Positions 20,110 through 30,960 of a stretch of DNA of 64,000 nt are shown here, in pieces; the first letter of the stretch is position 1, and every line of letters begins with the position of its first letter. The position numbers and the translations under genes were made by a program. Where the stretch lies: positions 43,026,007-43,090,006 of the forward strand of contig CM055107.1 in assembly GCA_029204225.1 (NCBI GenBank). The letters are read 5' to 3'. The notes below the pieces were generated by a model. The model was not told where the DNA came from. It saw nothing but the letters and a program-made list of their open reading frames with translations, and did not search any database. This DNA comes from Diphasiastrum complanatum (lineage: Eukaryota > Streptophyta > Lycopodiopsida > Lycopodiales > Lycopodiaceae).

Positions 20110-21200
20110 ATGTAGGCCGTCGAACAGTTTCTTTCATTCTTTCTTCGTCCATTTTTGAGCTCTCGGGCTCCTCGACATAGGATGAACTATTGTTGTTCTC
20201 TTGTCTGTTCTATGCTAATTTGTTTCTTGGGTTCTGTCGGCAATCCACGGCTGTGTGACCCTTCTTGTGGCAATGGATACACTCAATCTTGGGATTGAGC
20301 CAGCATGTATCAACTGTATGCCCATCTCCTCTGCATCTCACTCAAGTCTTCTTGTCTGCACCTTGCTGCTTCGGCCTCCCTTTGCTCTTCCAGTTGTTTT
20401 TGCTGGTCCCCTCTGCTTGCTGATCACGATCCTGCCTCTGATTTGACTCCCTCTTAGGCTTAAATTATTTCTTGGATTTTTATTTGTTGCCGTAGAGGGC
20501 CTAGTCAGAACCATCTTTGTGATCAAGATGTCTCTGGCCTCGACTTCCTCTCGAATCTCGACAATCGCCTTTTTGAGGTTCATGGTAGGATCTTTCACGA
20601 GCAGGGTCCTTGTTGTCTGAAATGATCTGGGTAAGGCTCTCAATAGGTATGTGAGCTACTTCTCAGCTGACACAACGTTCTCTGCTCCAGAGTTATGTAG
20701 TGATAGAAACAGATCCTTCATCTTTCTCACAAAAGAGGTGAGGTCTTTCCCATCTCACTGTAGATTCGTCAGCTGATCTTCCAGCATCATGATTTGACTT
20801 TTTGATTTCGTCTCAAATCTGGTGAGCAATGCATCCCACATCTTCTTAGCTTTGGAGAGTGTGGCCAGGTCAAGTGTGAGACTATCTTTGATGGAAGAGG
20901 ATAGCAAGGCTATTGCCTTGTCGTTTTTCTCCCTCTACTCGCGTAGCTCCTTGCTTGATGTCGTAGGCATCTCTTCTGTGCCATCCACCCAGGAGAATAA
21001 ACCTTCGCCCTTGAGTATTAGTGATGTCTTAACTTTTCAGTCTAGAAAGTTAGATCCTGAAGAATCAAGAATTGTGTAGACCCTTGTTTTGCATGCTGCT
21101 GATTGAAGCCATTGCTTCTTGGAGTTTGTTCTCTCGTTGATGGTTGTTTGTCCGAATGCTTGGCCTCCTAGATCTGCTAGCTTCTTGGCTATGTCAAAAT
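20110..21200 (-). pseudogene. copia element 2, gag
   Basis: The minus strand carries the family signature RALPRSFQTTRTLLVKDPTM (20643-20585), then EEVEA, a basic linker, and a CCHC knuckle region (CWLNPKIECIHCHKKGHTAV near 20310-20250). The N-terminal part (21200-20650) contains short in-frame pieces with stops. Product identity is clear from comparison with elements 1 and 5. The gene is broken. Confidence 0.75.
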
Positions 21201-21215
21201 ATGACTAGACAAACT

Positions 21216-21227
21216 GCTCTGATACCA
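21216..21227 (-). other. primer-binding site of copia element 2
   Basis: The minus strand reads TGGTATCAGAGC, a perfect match to the plant initiator tRNA-Met site, one base after the LTR end (CATCA|G). Confidence 0.9.
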
Positions 21228-21228
21228 C

Positions 21229-22200
21229 TGATGAGAATGCGAAAACTCTTTCGCGGTCGTGAAACAATCGCGAAACTGTCGCGAAAGTGAAGCAACCATG
21301 ATTCAATGCAGTTCGGATGGAGTTCACATGCGTTCTCTAGACATTGCTAGCTGAATCACTCCTACAGTCCTCCAGAATGTAGTCAGGCACTGTTGATCTA
21401 CATTTTTTAAATTAATGCAGCATTCAACAAATTCAACCAATGTGCGGACCTAAAATGAATGTGAGAATCAGACACATGAATAACAGCACACATTTTCATC
21501 CAAGATCATACATCATAAAGGGAAGACGTGCACAATGGCTGCAAAATCATCTATTGGTTTTCTTTGACTCTTCAAGCACTGCATGCATATCCACGCAGTG
21601 CATTGGCGTGAGAGAAATATAGTTCCCTCACGAGTGGACGTCTCACTTACTAGCGGACATGTGGATCACTATGGATCGTGCTCACAAAACTCGTCTCGCA
21701 TGCAAACAGACTTCTTATCTATATTTTGTCTTGATTGCTTACTAGCATCAGACTATTTTCTGTATATTCATCTATGTGCCAAGTATCATCCAGTAACTAT
21801 ATAGTCGCTCTATGTAACTTTAAGATTAGAGTGATTAATCATCTACAACTAATCAGGAAATTACAAGAGTGGCAGATTAGCCACAACCTAGAGTGTATCT
21901 GTTGACGTCATGCCATCAGATCAGATATCTGTACTTCTAGGTACTTGCATGATCTTTGCTGGTACTCTTTGGAGCGTGAGGGTAGAAAGGGTTTCACGAT
22001 GTTTTTCGTGTCCCATCGTTGGTCTCGTTTCCGTCGTGTGACTTTCTCGTGTTGGACCGCAAAAAGATTCTCGTTCGTGAATCTTTCGTGTTTGTGTCTT
22101 TTCGTCAGGTGTTCGTGAAACTTTCGTGCTTTGTGTCTCTTGACTTTCGTGTTTGCGAACATCTTCGTCAGGCAGGGGGCTGAAATCTAGCAAAGCTTTG
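21229..22200 (-). repeat. 5' LTR of copia element 2 (outer edge approximate)
   Basis: It starts TGATGAGAATGCG next to the primer-binding site. The outer part (21990-22170) is dense in TTCGTG/CTTTCGTG words, as in the LTRs of elements 1 and 3. The open frames on the minus strand at 21908-22256 lie inside this repeat-rich part and are not considered genes. Confidence 0.6.
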
Positions 22201-22547
22201 TAAACGGAAACATTTTGTTTCTTCACTAGATAGTTTAGCAAAGCATAAAGTTGCATAGAAAAAACCTTTTTCTTACTCTTCTTTAAAGCATATTCACTTC
22301 AATACGATGTTAATAAAACTTGGCTCCAATTTTTCTCAGTTTTGTATACCGACTAATGAGTAAAAAAACGGAAAATAAATAATTCACTAGTCCAACACAT
22401 TATTTGTCATACATAACTATAATATCAAACCGATTTCCATACTTGTAGTAGTACAAAATGCTTCAGTATCAATCTTCAAACTAATTATTCAGTTAATGGA
22501 ATGCAAATACGAGATTCAACCACCGTAGGGACGATGGACTCAAAAAT
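22201..22547. other. unassigned AT-rich spacer
   Basis: I see no gene or repeat signature between the outer LTR part of copia element 2 and the 3' LTR of copia element 3. Confidence 0.4.
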
Positions 22548-23611
22548 TGTTGGAGAGAGAGAGAGATAGAGAAAAGAGGAGGAGAAAGGTGTCGTATGTG
22601 AGAAACGAAATTAGCTTAAAAAGTAAAACAAACACGAACGAGAAACGAACTTGAATTGAAAAATGTTCATGCGCAGCGGAACGAGCTATACGCCTCTCTC
22701 CGTAAGCATGATTATGCCTATTAGAACGAGCAAAACGTTAGTGATCAAAATCATGGTCATTCTTGATTATGCAGCCAAACATTAATAAATGAAGTGTCAG
22801 AAGAATAATTTGCCGTGAATAGCAAGACAAATTATGTGTCGCAAATAATTTGCGAAGAGCTAGACAGTGCTCGACTGATATTTAGTCGTGAAAGATTCGT
22901 GAAAGACAAGACCAAATGTTAGTCGTCTATTATCGAAAATGAGCAACTAGAAAAATCAGACAGAATGAATAATAAGCATAGCAATATTAACACAGATCTA
23001 AACGCAGATTAAAGAACTGTTATCAAATTAAGTATATTAAGTATACATGTCAATAATGTGGTAGAGCACAAGACAATAGTGGACAAAGCCGCGTGCTCTA
23101 TGAAGCTAATTCAATCTGTAAAGGAGTGAAACCTTATTACTGACAATAAAGAATCAATGCACAAGGCATCTACTTCGTCTATTTCTCTGATAAGCTTCTG
23201 ATGCTAATTTACATTCACTCTCCTCTTCTCATCTTTTTCATCGTCAAAAAAATGAATACGCAAATGGTATCCAATATATATACATAATGTTACAGGTGTG
23301 CAGATGAAGAAAGGACAGGGTGGATGTGTTGTCTGTAGGAGATCGTGGATGGCTGCAGTCGTTGTCCAGTCTGTTAGCGCAGCTGCATGGGGTGAGCATG
23401 AAAAGGATGCGACGTCAGTCTTTGTTGAGGTGAATGTTGGTTGTCACTCGAACACGTGTAAAAACACAGTGTTGCGATTCTTTCTTCTTTTCTTCACCTG
23501 TGAGAATTTGCATGTTAATATGCAGACTGCGCGACAACGCGAGTAAATATGCAGCATGAATGGAGGTAGATTAGAATGGGATTTAGGAGAGTAGAGGAAA
23601 TAAATCCAACA
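22548..23611 (-). repeat. 3' LTR of copia element 3
   Basis: It runs TGTTGGA...TCCAACA, 1064 bp. On its right is the polypurine tract (minus strand TAAGGGGGGGGTG, 23612-23622). Its left 598 bp match 27435-28033 in inverse orientation and its right 451 bp match 29053-29502 in direct orientation. This is the key evidence for the inversion. The open frame at 23298-23546 and its twin at 29190-29438 lie inside the LTR. Confidence 0.9.
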
Positions 23612-23639
23612 CCCCCCCCTTAATCTGGATCTGTGAATG

Positions 23640-24091
23640 TCTTGATCTTCAGACTAAGCAATGCACAAAATTTGTTATGTACATTAACATTGAGTGCTTT
23701 CGTGAATATGTCTGCAACCATGTCCTACGTTCTACAATACGTTAAGCTTACTTCCTTGTTGAGAACCTTGCCCCTGATGTAGTGATATCTGATTTCAATG
23801 TGCTTACTCCTATAGTGAAATCTAGGATTGGCCGATAAGGCAATAGCACTCTGATTATCACAAAATAAAATTGTAGGGCTATACTGATTCAGATTAACAT
23901 CTGACAGTAAATTTCTCAACCAAAATGCTTCCTTGATAGATTGAGAAGCAGTAATGTATTCTATTTCTATAGAAGAAAGTGCAATAGAAGTTTGCTTACG
24001 ACTGTTCCATGAGATAGGACTGTCGTTGAAGAATAATGTAAATCCAGATGTGGATTTACGATTGTCTACATCTCCTCCCCAGATTGCATCA
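23640..24091 (-). pseudogene. copia element 3, RNase H (distal part)
   Basis: The minus strand reads WGGDVDNRKSTSGFTLFFND at 24090-24030, SRKQTSIALSS, EAFWLRNLL, then from 23919 CDNQSAIALSANPRFHYRSK and HIEIRYHYIRGKVL. After a TAG it gives DIFTKALN near 23690. These are the C-terminal RNase H landmarks of copia. The first part of the domain is on the far side of the nested element at 24092-24788. Confidence 0.85.
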
Positions 24092-24788
24092 CATTAGAGA
24101 AAATTGGACTTGGAAAGGGCCCTATAAGGATTGCCACGTAGGATGACAATTTTTTGGCAATGTAAAATACTAAAATAAATTTTTTTTCTGCCCACAGTCC
24201 TGACCACACAGTCTCCGATGATTAGCTATTATGTGGGTAGTATAGTCTGTGACTGAAAAAAAAAAAAAAAAAACATAACTTTTGAATGGCAACTCAGATT
24301 GAGACGATTACGGTGCCATTAGAAAGCCCCTGACGAGAGCTTTTCAACGACACCCAACATGACCGGTCAACTGTGCTTAAAAGAGATATCGGGTTGACCA
24401 AGTGTTGACCGACCAAAACTTTGACTGGCCATAACTTCTTCACCATAGCTCGAAACTGGGTCATATTGGGTGTCGTTGAAAAGCTCTCATCGAGGGCTTT
24501 CTAATGGCACCATAATCGTCTCAATCCGAGATGTCGTTCAATAGTTACACTATTTTTTTTTTTTGCTAAGTTGCATATTATACTACAAATAAAATGGCTT
24601 ATTTACGGGCTGCCCCCGACCCAAAATTACATTTCTTTTAAAAAGAGATAAAAATCAATTTGAAGGAGCTACGTTATGTAGATTTCAAATTTGAGTGTTT
24701 TGATTGGACCATGTGGAAGAAAATTTTGAGAAAAAAATAAAAGGTATTATTTTTAAAGGCCCCTTTTGTGCTCAAATTTTCTCTAATG
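24092..24788. mobile_element. nested 697-bp TIR element with a large internal palindrome
   Basis: The terminal inverted repeats begin CATTAGAGAAAATT and continue to a GGCCC box (left 24092-24121, right 24757-24788). Inside, about 85 bp at 24275-24362 is repeated in reverse at 24455-24545 (GACGATTA.GGTGCCATTAGAAAGCCC on the left arm), spaced by about 90 bp that is rich in GTTGACC. There is no coding capacity. The host RNase H codons on both sides join exactly (GYS|DA) without any duplicated base, so no target duplication is visible. It is a foldback or MITE-type non-autonomous element. Confidence 0.8.
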
Positions 24789-25760
24789 GAATAACCATTG
24801 AGCTGATGAAGATTGTCGTTGTTGACATCTCCATAACAGATGCACTGGTCCATGGTAGCTCAAATATATCTCATGACTTATATGAGAGCCTTCCAATGGG
24901 TAATTCCAAGATTAGTCATATATTGGATGAGTGAGCTTACAACAAAAGAGATACCTGGTCTTGTACAGACCATTGTGTACATGAGAGATCCAAGTATCGA
25001 TTGATACGGATACTCTCTCATCTGCTCCTCTTCTTGCTTGGCCTGGGGACATTGGTCCTTTGACAAATGCAGGCCTGGATCCATTGGTGAGTGAGCTAAT
25101 TTACAATTCATTAAATTGTATTTGTTAAGTACATTGTGAAGATACCTTTGTTGAGTGATGTAAATTAGTCGCTTTGCTTTGTCTCTGTGGATCTGAATTC
25201 CCAGACAGAAGTGAGCTTCACCCAGATCAGTCATGTCAAACTCTGAAAACAACATCTGCTTAGCATCCTTGACCAAATTGGTATTGTTGCTGAAGAGCAA
25301 CGTATCATCCACGTATAAAGTGATGATAATGAAGGATTGTTGCACTGACTTGGAATAGACATTGCAATCAGCAGTGCTTGGTTTGAATCCTTGTTCAATG
25401 AGAAATGTGTCGATCCTCTGAAACCAAGCTCTGGCAAACTGTTTCAAGCCATATAGTGCTTTGTGGAGTTTATAGACATGATTTTTCATACCTTCCAAAA
25501 TGTATCCTTCGGGCTGAATCATGTAAATATCTTCTTATATAACTCCATTCAGATAGGCTGTTTGTACATCAAGTTGATGTACTTCGAGGTCGGCAGCTAC
25601 AACATAAGACAGGAGCATCGGATTGATGAATGTTTGACTACTAGACTAAAAGTCTCGCTGTATGGGATATGGGTGAATCCTCGTGCTACCAGTCTTGCCT
25701 TCCTTCGATCAATTGCTCCGTTGGCATTTATTTGATCTTAAAGATCCTTTTGCAATCAAT
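24789..25760 (-). pseudogene. copia element 3, reverse transcriptase
   Basis: The main open piece (25522-24878, 214 codons) has HKALYGLKQFARAWF, the catalytic YVDDTLLF, DLGEAHFCLGIQI and the SMDPGLHLSKD-type link to RNase H, then YQSILGSLMYTMVCTRPGIS. Upstream (25740-25530), in broken frames, are [20 protein letters not shown] and the KQPI motif. The start of RNase H (ATMDQCICYGDVNN) lies at 24870-24790, adjacent to the nested element. Motif order is complete but shifts and stops separate the pieces. Confidence 0.88.
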
Positions 25761-27434
25761 GATATTGCAACCAAAGGAACTTCGACTAACGACCATGTCT
25801 GGTTCTTGATCAGAGAGGAATATTCTCTGTCCATAGCTTCTCTCTAGAGATCAGAGTCTGGTTGGCTGAGTGCCTCTTCGACTGTCGTCGGTTCCTGTAT
25901 CAAGAGATAGGAAGACTCAGGAGTATACCTTGTGGGTTGTGCGTGCACTCAGCTTGATCTTCTAGGAGGATTCGACTGATGAACAGCTCCTGGGACTTGT
26001 TGCTGGGTAGCAGCAACATCTTCGTCTGATTCGCTATCACGAAGTGGGTCAACAATAGACACGCTTGAGCCAGAAGCTCAAACTATCGTGTCAATGGTAG
26101 GTGCTGAAGATTCTTCTTGAGCAATATCCTTGTCTTTGAGGTCGACAAACTAATCCTCGATGAAGACTGTATCCCGGCTATACAAGATTTGCTGGATATC
26201 ATGATCATATAGCTTATAAGTATTATCAGATGAAGTATATCCGATCAAAATGGTCTTGAGACCTTGGAAGTCCAATTTCTTCCTCGTGTCTTTTGGGATC
26301 TGCGCATAGGCAATGCACCCAAACACTCTTAGGTTCTTCAAAGAAGGCTTAGAGCCTGTCCACACCTCATGGGGTGTCTTGCCTGAGAGGGCCTTGGTCG
26401 AACATTTGTTCTGGACGTGAGCTATAGTGGAGACAGTTTCAGCCCAGAATCTCTTGGGTAACGATGCATACGATAGCATACATTTGGCAAATTCAACCAG
26501 GGTACGGTTCTTCCTCTCGGCTAAGCCATTAGACTGAGGATTGTAAGGAGTGATGAATTTCTGCTCAATGTCTTGGCTTTGGTAGTACTCCTTAGACTCG
26601 ATAGAGATATATTCTCCATTGTTGTCTGACTTGAGAGCCTTGATCGTCCTTCCAGTCTCCTTCTCTGCACGCTCCTTGAAGATTATGAAGCAGTTGAAGG
26701 CTTCTGATTTCTTCTTTATAAAATACACCATAGTCCTTCTGGAAAATTCACCAATAAAGGTTATAAAATACTTGGCATCCTTCAACGAAGGATTTTTCAT
26801 CGGGCCACAAATATCTGAATGTACAACATCTAGCAATCCTCTAGCAATATGCTGATGGCTTGATTTAAATGGTTTTCTAGTCTGTAGTCTATTTACCAAT
26901 TAGACAGTCTTGACAGACAAGTTACTCAACTTTTTCGCGAGGATAGTCGAGATACAATAGATTGTCTAGACATTTATTGTACAGTAGCATGATTTAAATG
27001 ACCAAGTCTATAATGCCAAAGTAAACCTTTATTTGAATGAATAGAAGTACTGAGAGCCTGACTAGAGGTGGAAAAGCAATGACTTAATTTGTACAAATAT
27101 CCATGCCTCTTTCCAAGTGCTAGGATCTTGCTTGTCCTATCAACTACTTTACACTGATCACATTCGAATTCTACTCTATACCCTTGGTTTTTCTTATAAA
27201 GAGCAGATTCATAGATAAATTTGGTACATAAAGGACTTTAGAGAGTAGCTTAGACTAATCATTTGCAAAGCTTAATCTTACAATGCCTTCACCTTTAATA
27301 GCTTGTGTGCTATTGTCACCAAGGTGGACATATTTCTGGGTACTGTAAGGTGTATAGGACTCGAAACGGCCAATAAGGCTAGTCATATGCTGAGTGGCTT
27401 CGGAATCCAGGAACCAAGAACTGTCGCCAAATGT
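25761..27434 (-). pseudogene. copia element 3, protease and integrase
   Basis: A 249-codon piece (26899-26150) carries VVHSDICGPMKNPSLKDAKY (first Asp), FITFIGEFSRR, LKSDNNGEY (second Asp), NPQSNGLAERKNRTLVEFAK (Glu) and the VFGCIAYAQIPKDTRKKLD C-terminal landmark. Upstream, in broken frames, are LLWHYRLGHLNHATVQ of the pre-integrase finger (about 27020-26970) and SSWFLDSEATQHM of the protease (27425-27380; active-site DSGA changed to DSEA). The left end at 27434 is the inversion breakpoint. Confidence 0.88.
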
Positions 27435-28033
27435 CTTATTGTTAGTAATAAGGTTTCATTCATTTACAAATTGAATTAGCTTCGTAGAGCACGCGGTTTC
27501 GCCCGCTATTGTCTTGTGCTCTACCGCATTATTGACATGTATACTTGATATACTTAATCTAAGAACAGGTCTTTGTTCTACATTCAGATCTGTGTTAATA
27601 TTTCTATGCTTATTATTCATTCTGTCTGATTTTTCTAGTTGCTCATTTTTGGTAATAGACAACTAACATTTGGTCTTGTCTTTCGTGAATCTTTCGCGAT
27701 GAATTATCAGTCGAGCACTGTCTAGCTCTTCGCAAATCATTCGCGACACATAATTTGTCTTGCTATTCGCGACAAATTATTCTTCTAGTGCTTCATTTAT
27801 TAATGTTTGGCTGCGTAATCAAGAATGACCGTGATTTCCATCACTAATATCCTGTTCGTTCTGATAGTCGTAGTCGTGCTTACAAAGAGCGTATAGCTCG
27901 TTCTGTTGCGCACGAACATTTTTCAGTTTGAGTTCATTTCTCGTTCGTGTTCATTTTACCTTTTGAGCTAATTTTTGTTTCTCACATACGACACCTTTCT
28001 CCTCCTCTTTTCTCTCTCTCTCTCTCTCCAACA
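27435..28033 (+). repeat. inverted second half of the 5' LTR of copia element 3
   Basis: It matches 22548 to about 23156 in inverse orientation and ends CTCTCTCTCCAACA directly before the primer-binding site. Confidence 0.88.
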
Positions 28034-28045
28034 TGGTATCAGAGC
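28034..28045 (+). other. primer-binding site of copia element 3
   Basis: TGGTATCAGAGC directly follows the LTR end CCAACA, matching the plant initiator tRNA-Met site. Confidence 0.92.
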
Positions 28046-28189
28046 TATTTTCATAGCTTGATAAGCTTCCAGAGTACAAGACTCTATTAGCTGATAGAGT
28101 AATTGTTTTCTTGTTCTATATTTTCAGTATCAGATTTTCATACTTAAGTCACTGATAGTTTCTCCTATTACTTAGAGTAATTCTTCCAC

Positions 28190-29050
28190 ATGGATTTCCA
28201 AGGGAAAGCCAGTCCTATCATGGACAAGCTTGATGGAGCCAGTGACCATCTGTGAAAATTTAAGATGAAAACTGTACTAATGGCTAAAGAATTGTATGAC
28301 GTTGTTACAAGTGCAGAAGGGAGACCCGATGCAGACGACACAACAATCGCCAGATGGAAGCTGAAAGATGGAGAGGCTTTTGCGCTGATCATCCTCAACA
28401 TCACGGATACCCAGATCGGCCATGTATCCGAGGCTCAGACATCGAAAGAAGTCTGGGACATCTTGAGCACACTATACGAAGTGCGAGATATAGGTTCCAA
28501 GCTACATCTCAGGAAGAAATTCTACTCCCTCAAGATGACAAATGAAAATTCTCTACAAAATCACATTAACCAGCTCAAGAACCTGCTAAGACAAATGGCC
28601 GTTGTCGGATCTGTCATAGACGATCAAGACACAATGATGCAACTGCTTACAAGCTTGCCACGCTCTTACGACAGCTGGGCGATGATCATCACGACTCATC
28701 CAAAATTGACTCTTTCGAGAGTCATTACTATGTTGTTGCAAGAAGACACGCGAAGGAATGAAGTCTCAAGTTTCTTAGCTGATTCTCATGCTTTGTACAC
28801 CAACACACGACAAAGCATCAGAAGAAGAAAGGCCCAAATCAAAGCCAAACCAAAAACTAGCTCAGCAAAGGGACAGTCGAATCCGCAAACAAAGAAGAAG
28901 CTGTTCTACAGATACTACAAGCGAAACAACCACGAAATACAAGACTGTCGGATACTTCAATCGAAGAACAACAACAAGGGGTAGTCGACTCAAGTGGCAA
29001 ATGCAGCTGCAAAAGCTTCATAACCTATTCAAGAAGCGGATCATGATGCC
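28190..29050 (+). pseudogene. copia element 3, gag (in the inverted block)
   Basis: An ATG at 28190 begins MDFQGKASPIMDKLDG. The conserved Trp of the LWKFKM motif is TGA (near 28253). The frame is then open from 28265 to 28984 (239 codons): VWDILSTLYEVRDIGSKLHL, LTSLPRSYDSWAMIITTHP of the UBN2 region, a basic linker, and a degenerate zinc knuckle near codon 220 in which the first Cys positions are Tyr/Arg. A TAG follows, then about 20 further codons to the inversion breakpoint near 29050. The gag lineage differs from elements 1, 2 and 5. Confidence 0.88.
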
Positions 29051-29052
29051 TT

Positions 29053-29502
29053 ACAAGGCATCTACTTCGTCTATTTCTCTGATAAGCTTCTGATGCTAAT
29101 TTACATTCACTCTCCTCTTCTCATCTTTTTCATCGTCAGAAAAATGAATACGCAAATGGTATCCAATATATATACATAATGTTACAGGTGTGCAGATGAA
29201 GAAAGGACAGGGTGGATGTGCTGTCTGTAGGAGATTGTGGGTGGCTGCAGTCGTTGTCCAGTCTGTTAGCGCAGCTGCATGGGGTGAGTGTGAAAAGGTT
29301 GTGACGTCAGCCTTTGTTGAGGTGAACGTTGGTTGTCACCTGAACACGTGTAAAAACACAGTGTCACGATTCTTTCTTCTTTTCTTCGCCTGTGAGAATT
29401 TGCATGTTAATATGCAGACTGCACGACAACGCGAGTAAATATGCAGCATGAATGGAGGCAGATAAAATGGGATTTAGGAGAGTAGAGAAAATAAATCCAA
29501 CA
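29053..29502 (-). repeat. first half of the 5' LTR of copia element 3
   Basis: It matches 23161-23611 in direct orientation with few differences and ends AATCCAACA at 29502. On its left it abuts the end of the inverted gag. Confidence 0.88.
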
Positions 29503-29994
29503 AATAGTACAAATAAGCAATGATGGTTTTAACTTTCAAGAAGATACGATTAATCTTTAAAGAAAAACTTGATTCAACTAAAACACTTTAGGTGACTGCA
29601 ACTGCAAAAAACATCCCACATTCTAAGTGAAAGAGAGTGTTTACAAACAATAATAATTCTTTGGAATAGGAAAAAGTGGAGTGATCTGGAACAAAGAAAA
29701 TCATACCTCAATATATGCCCTGGTCACCGGATCTCGCCAAAACCTCAATCATGAAAGCCTTTACCGATTCTACTTCGATTGCCACTTCTTTGGCCTTCGT
29801 AAATTTGTCACAGAGGTGTTTGTCACAGGTCTAGTAGAAGCTGTGATTAAGTTGTCAGTAGGCCGTAGTCAGAGAAGATAGAGCTGAAACAAACTGAGGA
29901 GGCTACAAACTGCACTTTTAGGCCACTATCAGTCTAATTTTTTTTTAAAAAACAACAATGGGAGGCCGCAAACAACGCCTCCTCTTATTTTCAG
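29503..29994. other. unassigned sequence
   Basis: I see nothing that supports a gene. The last 45 bp include GGAGGCCGCAAACAAC, a word that returns right after the GC-rich element at 30406. Confidence 0.4.
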
Positions 29995-30392
29995 CACCCT
30001 GACGGGTGCTGGTACGCGTCAGGGTGGGCCATGCAAGGAGTTTTTTTATTTATTTTTTAAAACTGGTTGCCTTGGTGCCATGTGTTGGGCACCAAGGTTT
30101 ATCCCATAACCAAATCTTTGGAATAAACCAATACCTATATATAAGTGAACCCACCTGCTTACTCACATGTGTGCAAGTGGGTGTGAAGCTGCCCAACGCC
30201 ACCTGGACGCTGCCCAGCGCCACCCACCACCTGTCCGACGCCATTGCCGCTGTCCGCGGTGCCACCTGGGCACTGCCTACCCTGCGTCACCCACCTGGGC
30301 GTTGCACGGCACCCACCCTAGCGTCGGCGCCGGTGCCCGCCTGCACCCTTTTGGCTGGCGCACCCTAGTGCGTGCCAGGGTGCGTCAGGGTG
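29995..30392. mobile_element. GC-rich element with CACCCTGACG terminal inverted repeats
   Basis: The ends are CACCCTGACG (29995-30004) and CGTCAGGGTG (30383-30392), and the sequence between is much more GC-rich than its surroundings. It has internal copies of GCGTCAGGGTG (30015) and of CTGCCCAACGCCACC/CTGCCCAGCGCCACC (about 30190 and 30210). Open frames inside lack recognisable motifs. Similar words lie on both sides (AATGGGAGGCCGCAAACAAC and TATGGGGAGCCGCAAACAAC). Confidence 0.45.
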
Positions 30393-30399
30393 TTAAAAT

Positions 30400-30960
30400 T
30401 ATGGGGAGCCGCAAACAACTAGGACATGCCGCAAATAGGTGAAAAAAAACCTGCAGATAGCTTGTGGCAGGACCTGATTTGCCGAGACAAGTAGGACAGC
30501 TCGCTGGCAGGTCTGATACAAACCAAAAAAAAGGTGTAAACAGCCGGCAAACAGGTGGAGCCGGGTGTAGGCAGGCTATGGCAGGTCTGGTATACTGGTT
30601 TTTTTGTTGTGGACAACGTTCAGAAGGTCGCTATAGATCTGATTTAGGCCTCAGACAAGTTTGATTCAGATCAAAAAAGTGAGGTGCAGGTCCAACGAGC
30701 TATGGATTAATCAGCAGGCTGGTAGATTCAAGTTCAGGGCCTCAGCGAGAGTCAGCAAGGTCTGGTAGATAGGCAACCATCCACAGATGATGATCATTGC
30801 AGCAGATAGAGATCTGAAAACTAGGTGGTCGCAAACAGGGCATATAGGTCACTACATCATGGCTCAACATGAGAATGACTGACATGGCCAATAAAAACTC
30901 CGTGGATTTAGAGAGCCACCCTGCTTCCCATAGTAAACCACCATCGTTCGGCATGACCAA
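30400..30960. repeat. degenerate GCCGCAAACAG/GGCAGG-rich tract
   Basis: Irregular copies of GCCGCAAACA, GGCAGGTCTG and AGACAG words occur throughout without a fixed period. A similar tract lies at 55190-55830. No coding frame is supported. Confidence 0.4.

Larger units (their letters stand above)
18817..22200 (-). mobile_element. copia element 2, 3'-truncated
   Basis: This minus-strand copia element has its 5' LTR (from 21229 rightwards), primer-binding site (21216-21227), gag, protease and integrase. It breaks off before reverse transcriptase at about 18817, where a plus-strand copia fragment begins. Its proteins are close relatives of elements 1 and 5. The outer edge of the LTR, near 22200, is not resolved because the second LTR is missing. 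Confidence 0.75.
22548..29502 (-). mobile_element. copia element 3 with a 1.6-kb internal inversion
   Basis: The minus-strand order is: first half of 5' LTR (29502-29053); an inverted block 27435-29052 holding gag, primer-binding site and second half of the 5' LTR in plus orientation; then protease, integrase, reverse transcriptase, RNase H, polypurine tract and complete 3' LTR (23611-22548). Flipping the block restores a complete copia order. RNase H is further split by a nested TIR element (24092-24788). Flanking 5-mers AAAAT and AATAG do not match. Confidence 0.8.

Noticed and set aside
21908-22256. Minus-strand His/Lys/Arg-rich open frames
   Set aside because: They result from the TTCGTG-rich repeats of the copia element 2 LTR.
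23298-29438. Two near-identical 82-codon plus-strand genes (23298-23546 and 29190-29438)
   Set aside because: Both lie inside the LTR of copia element 3 at equivalent positions. They are LTR sequence, with no coding signature.
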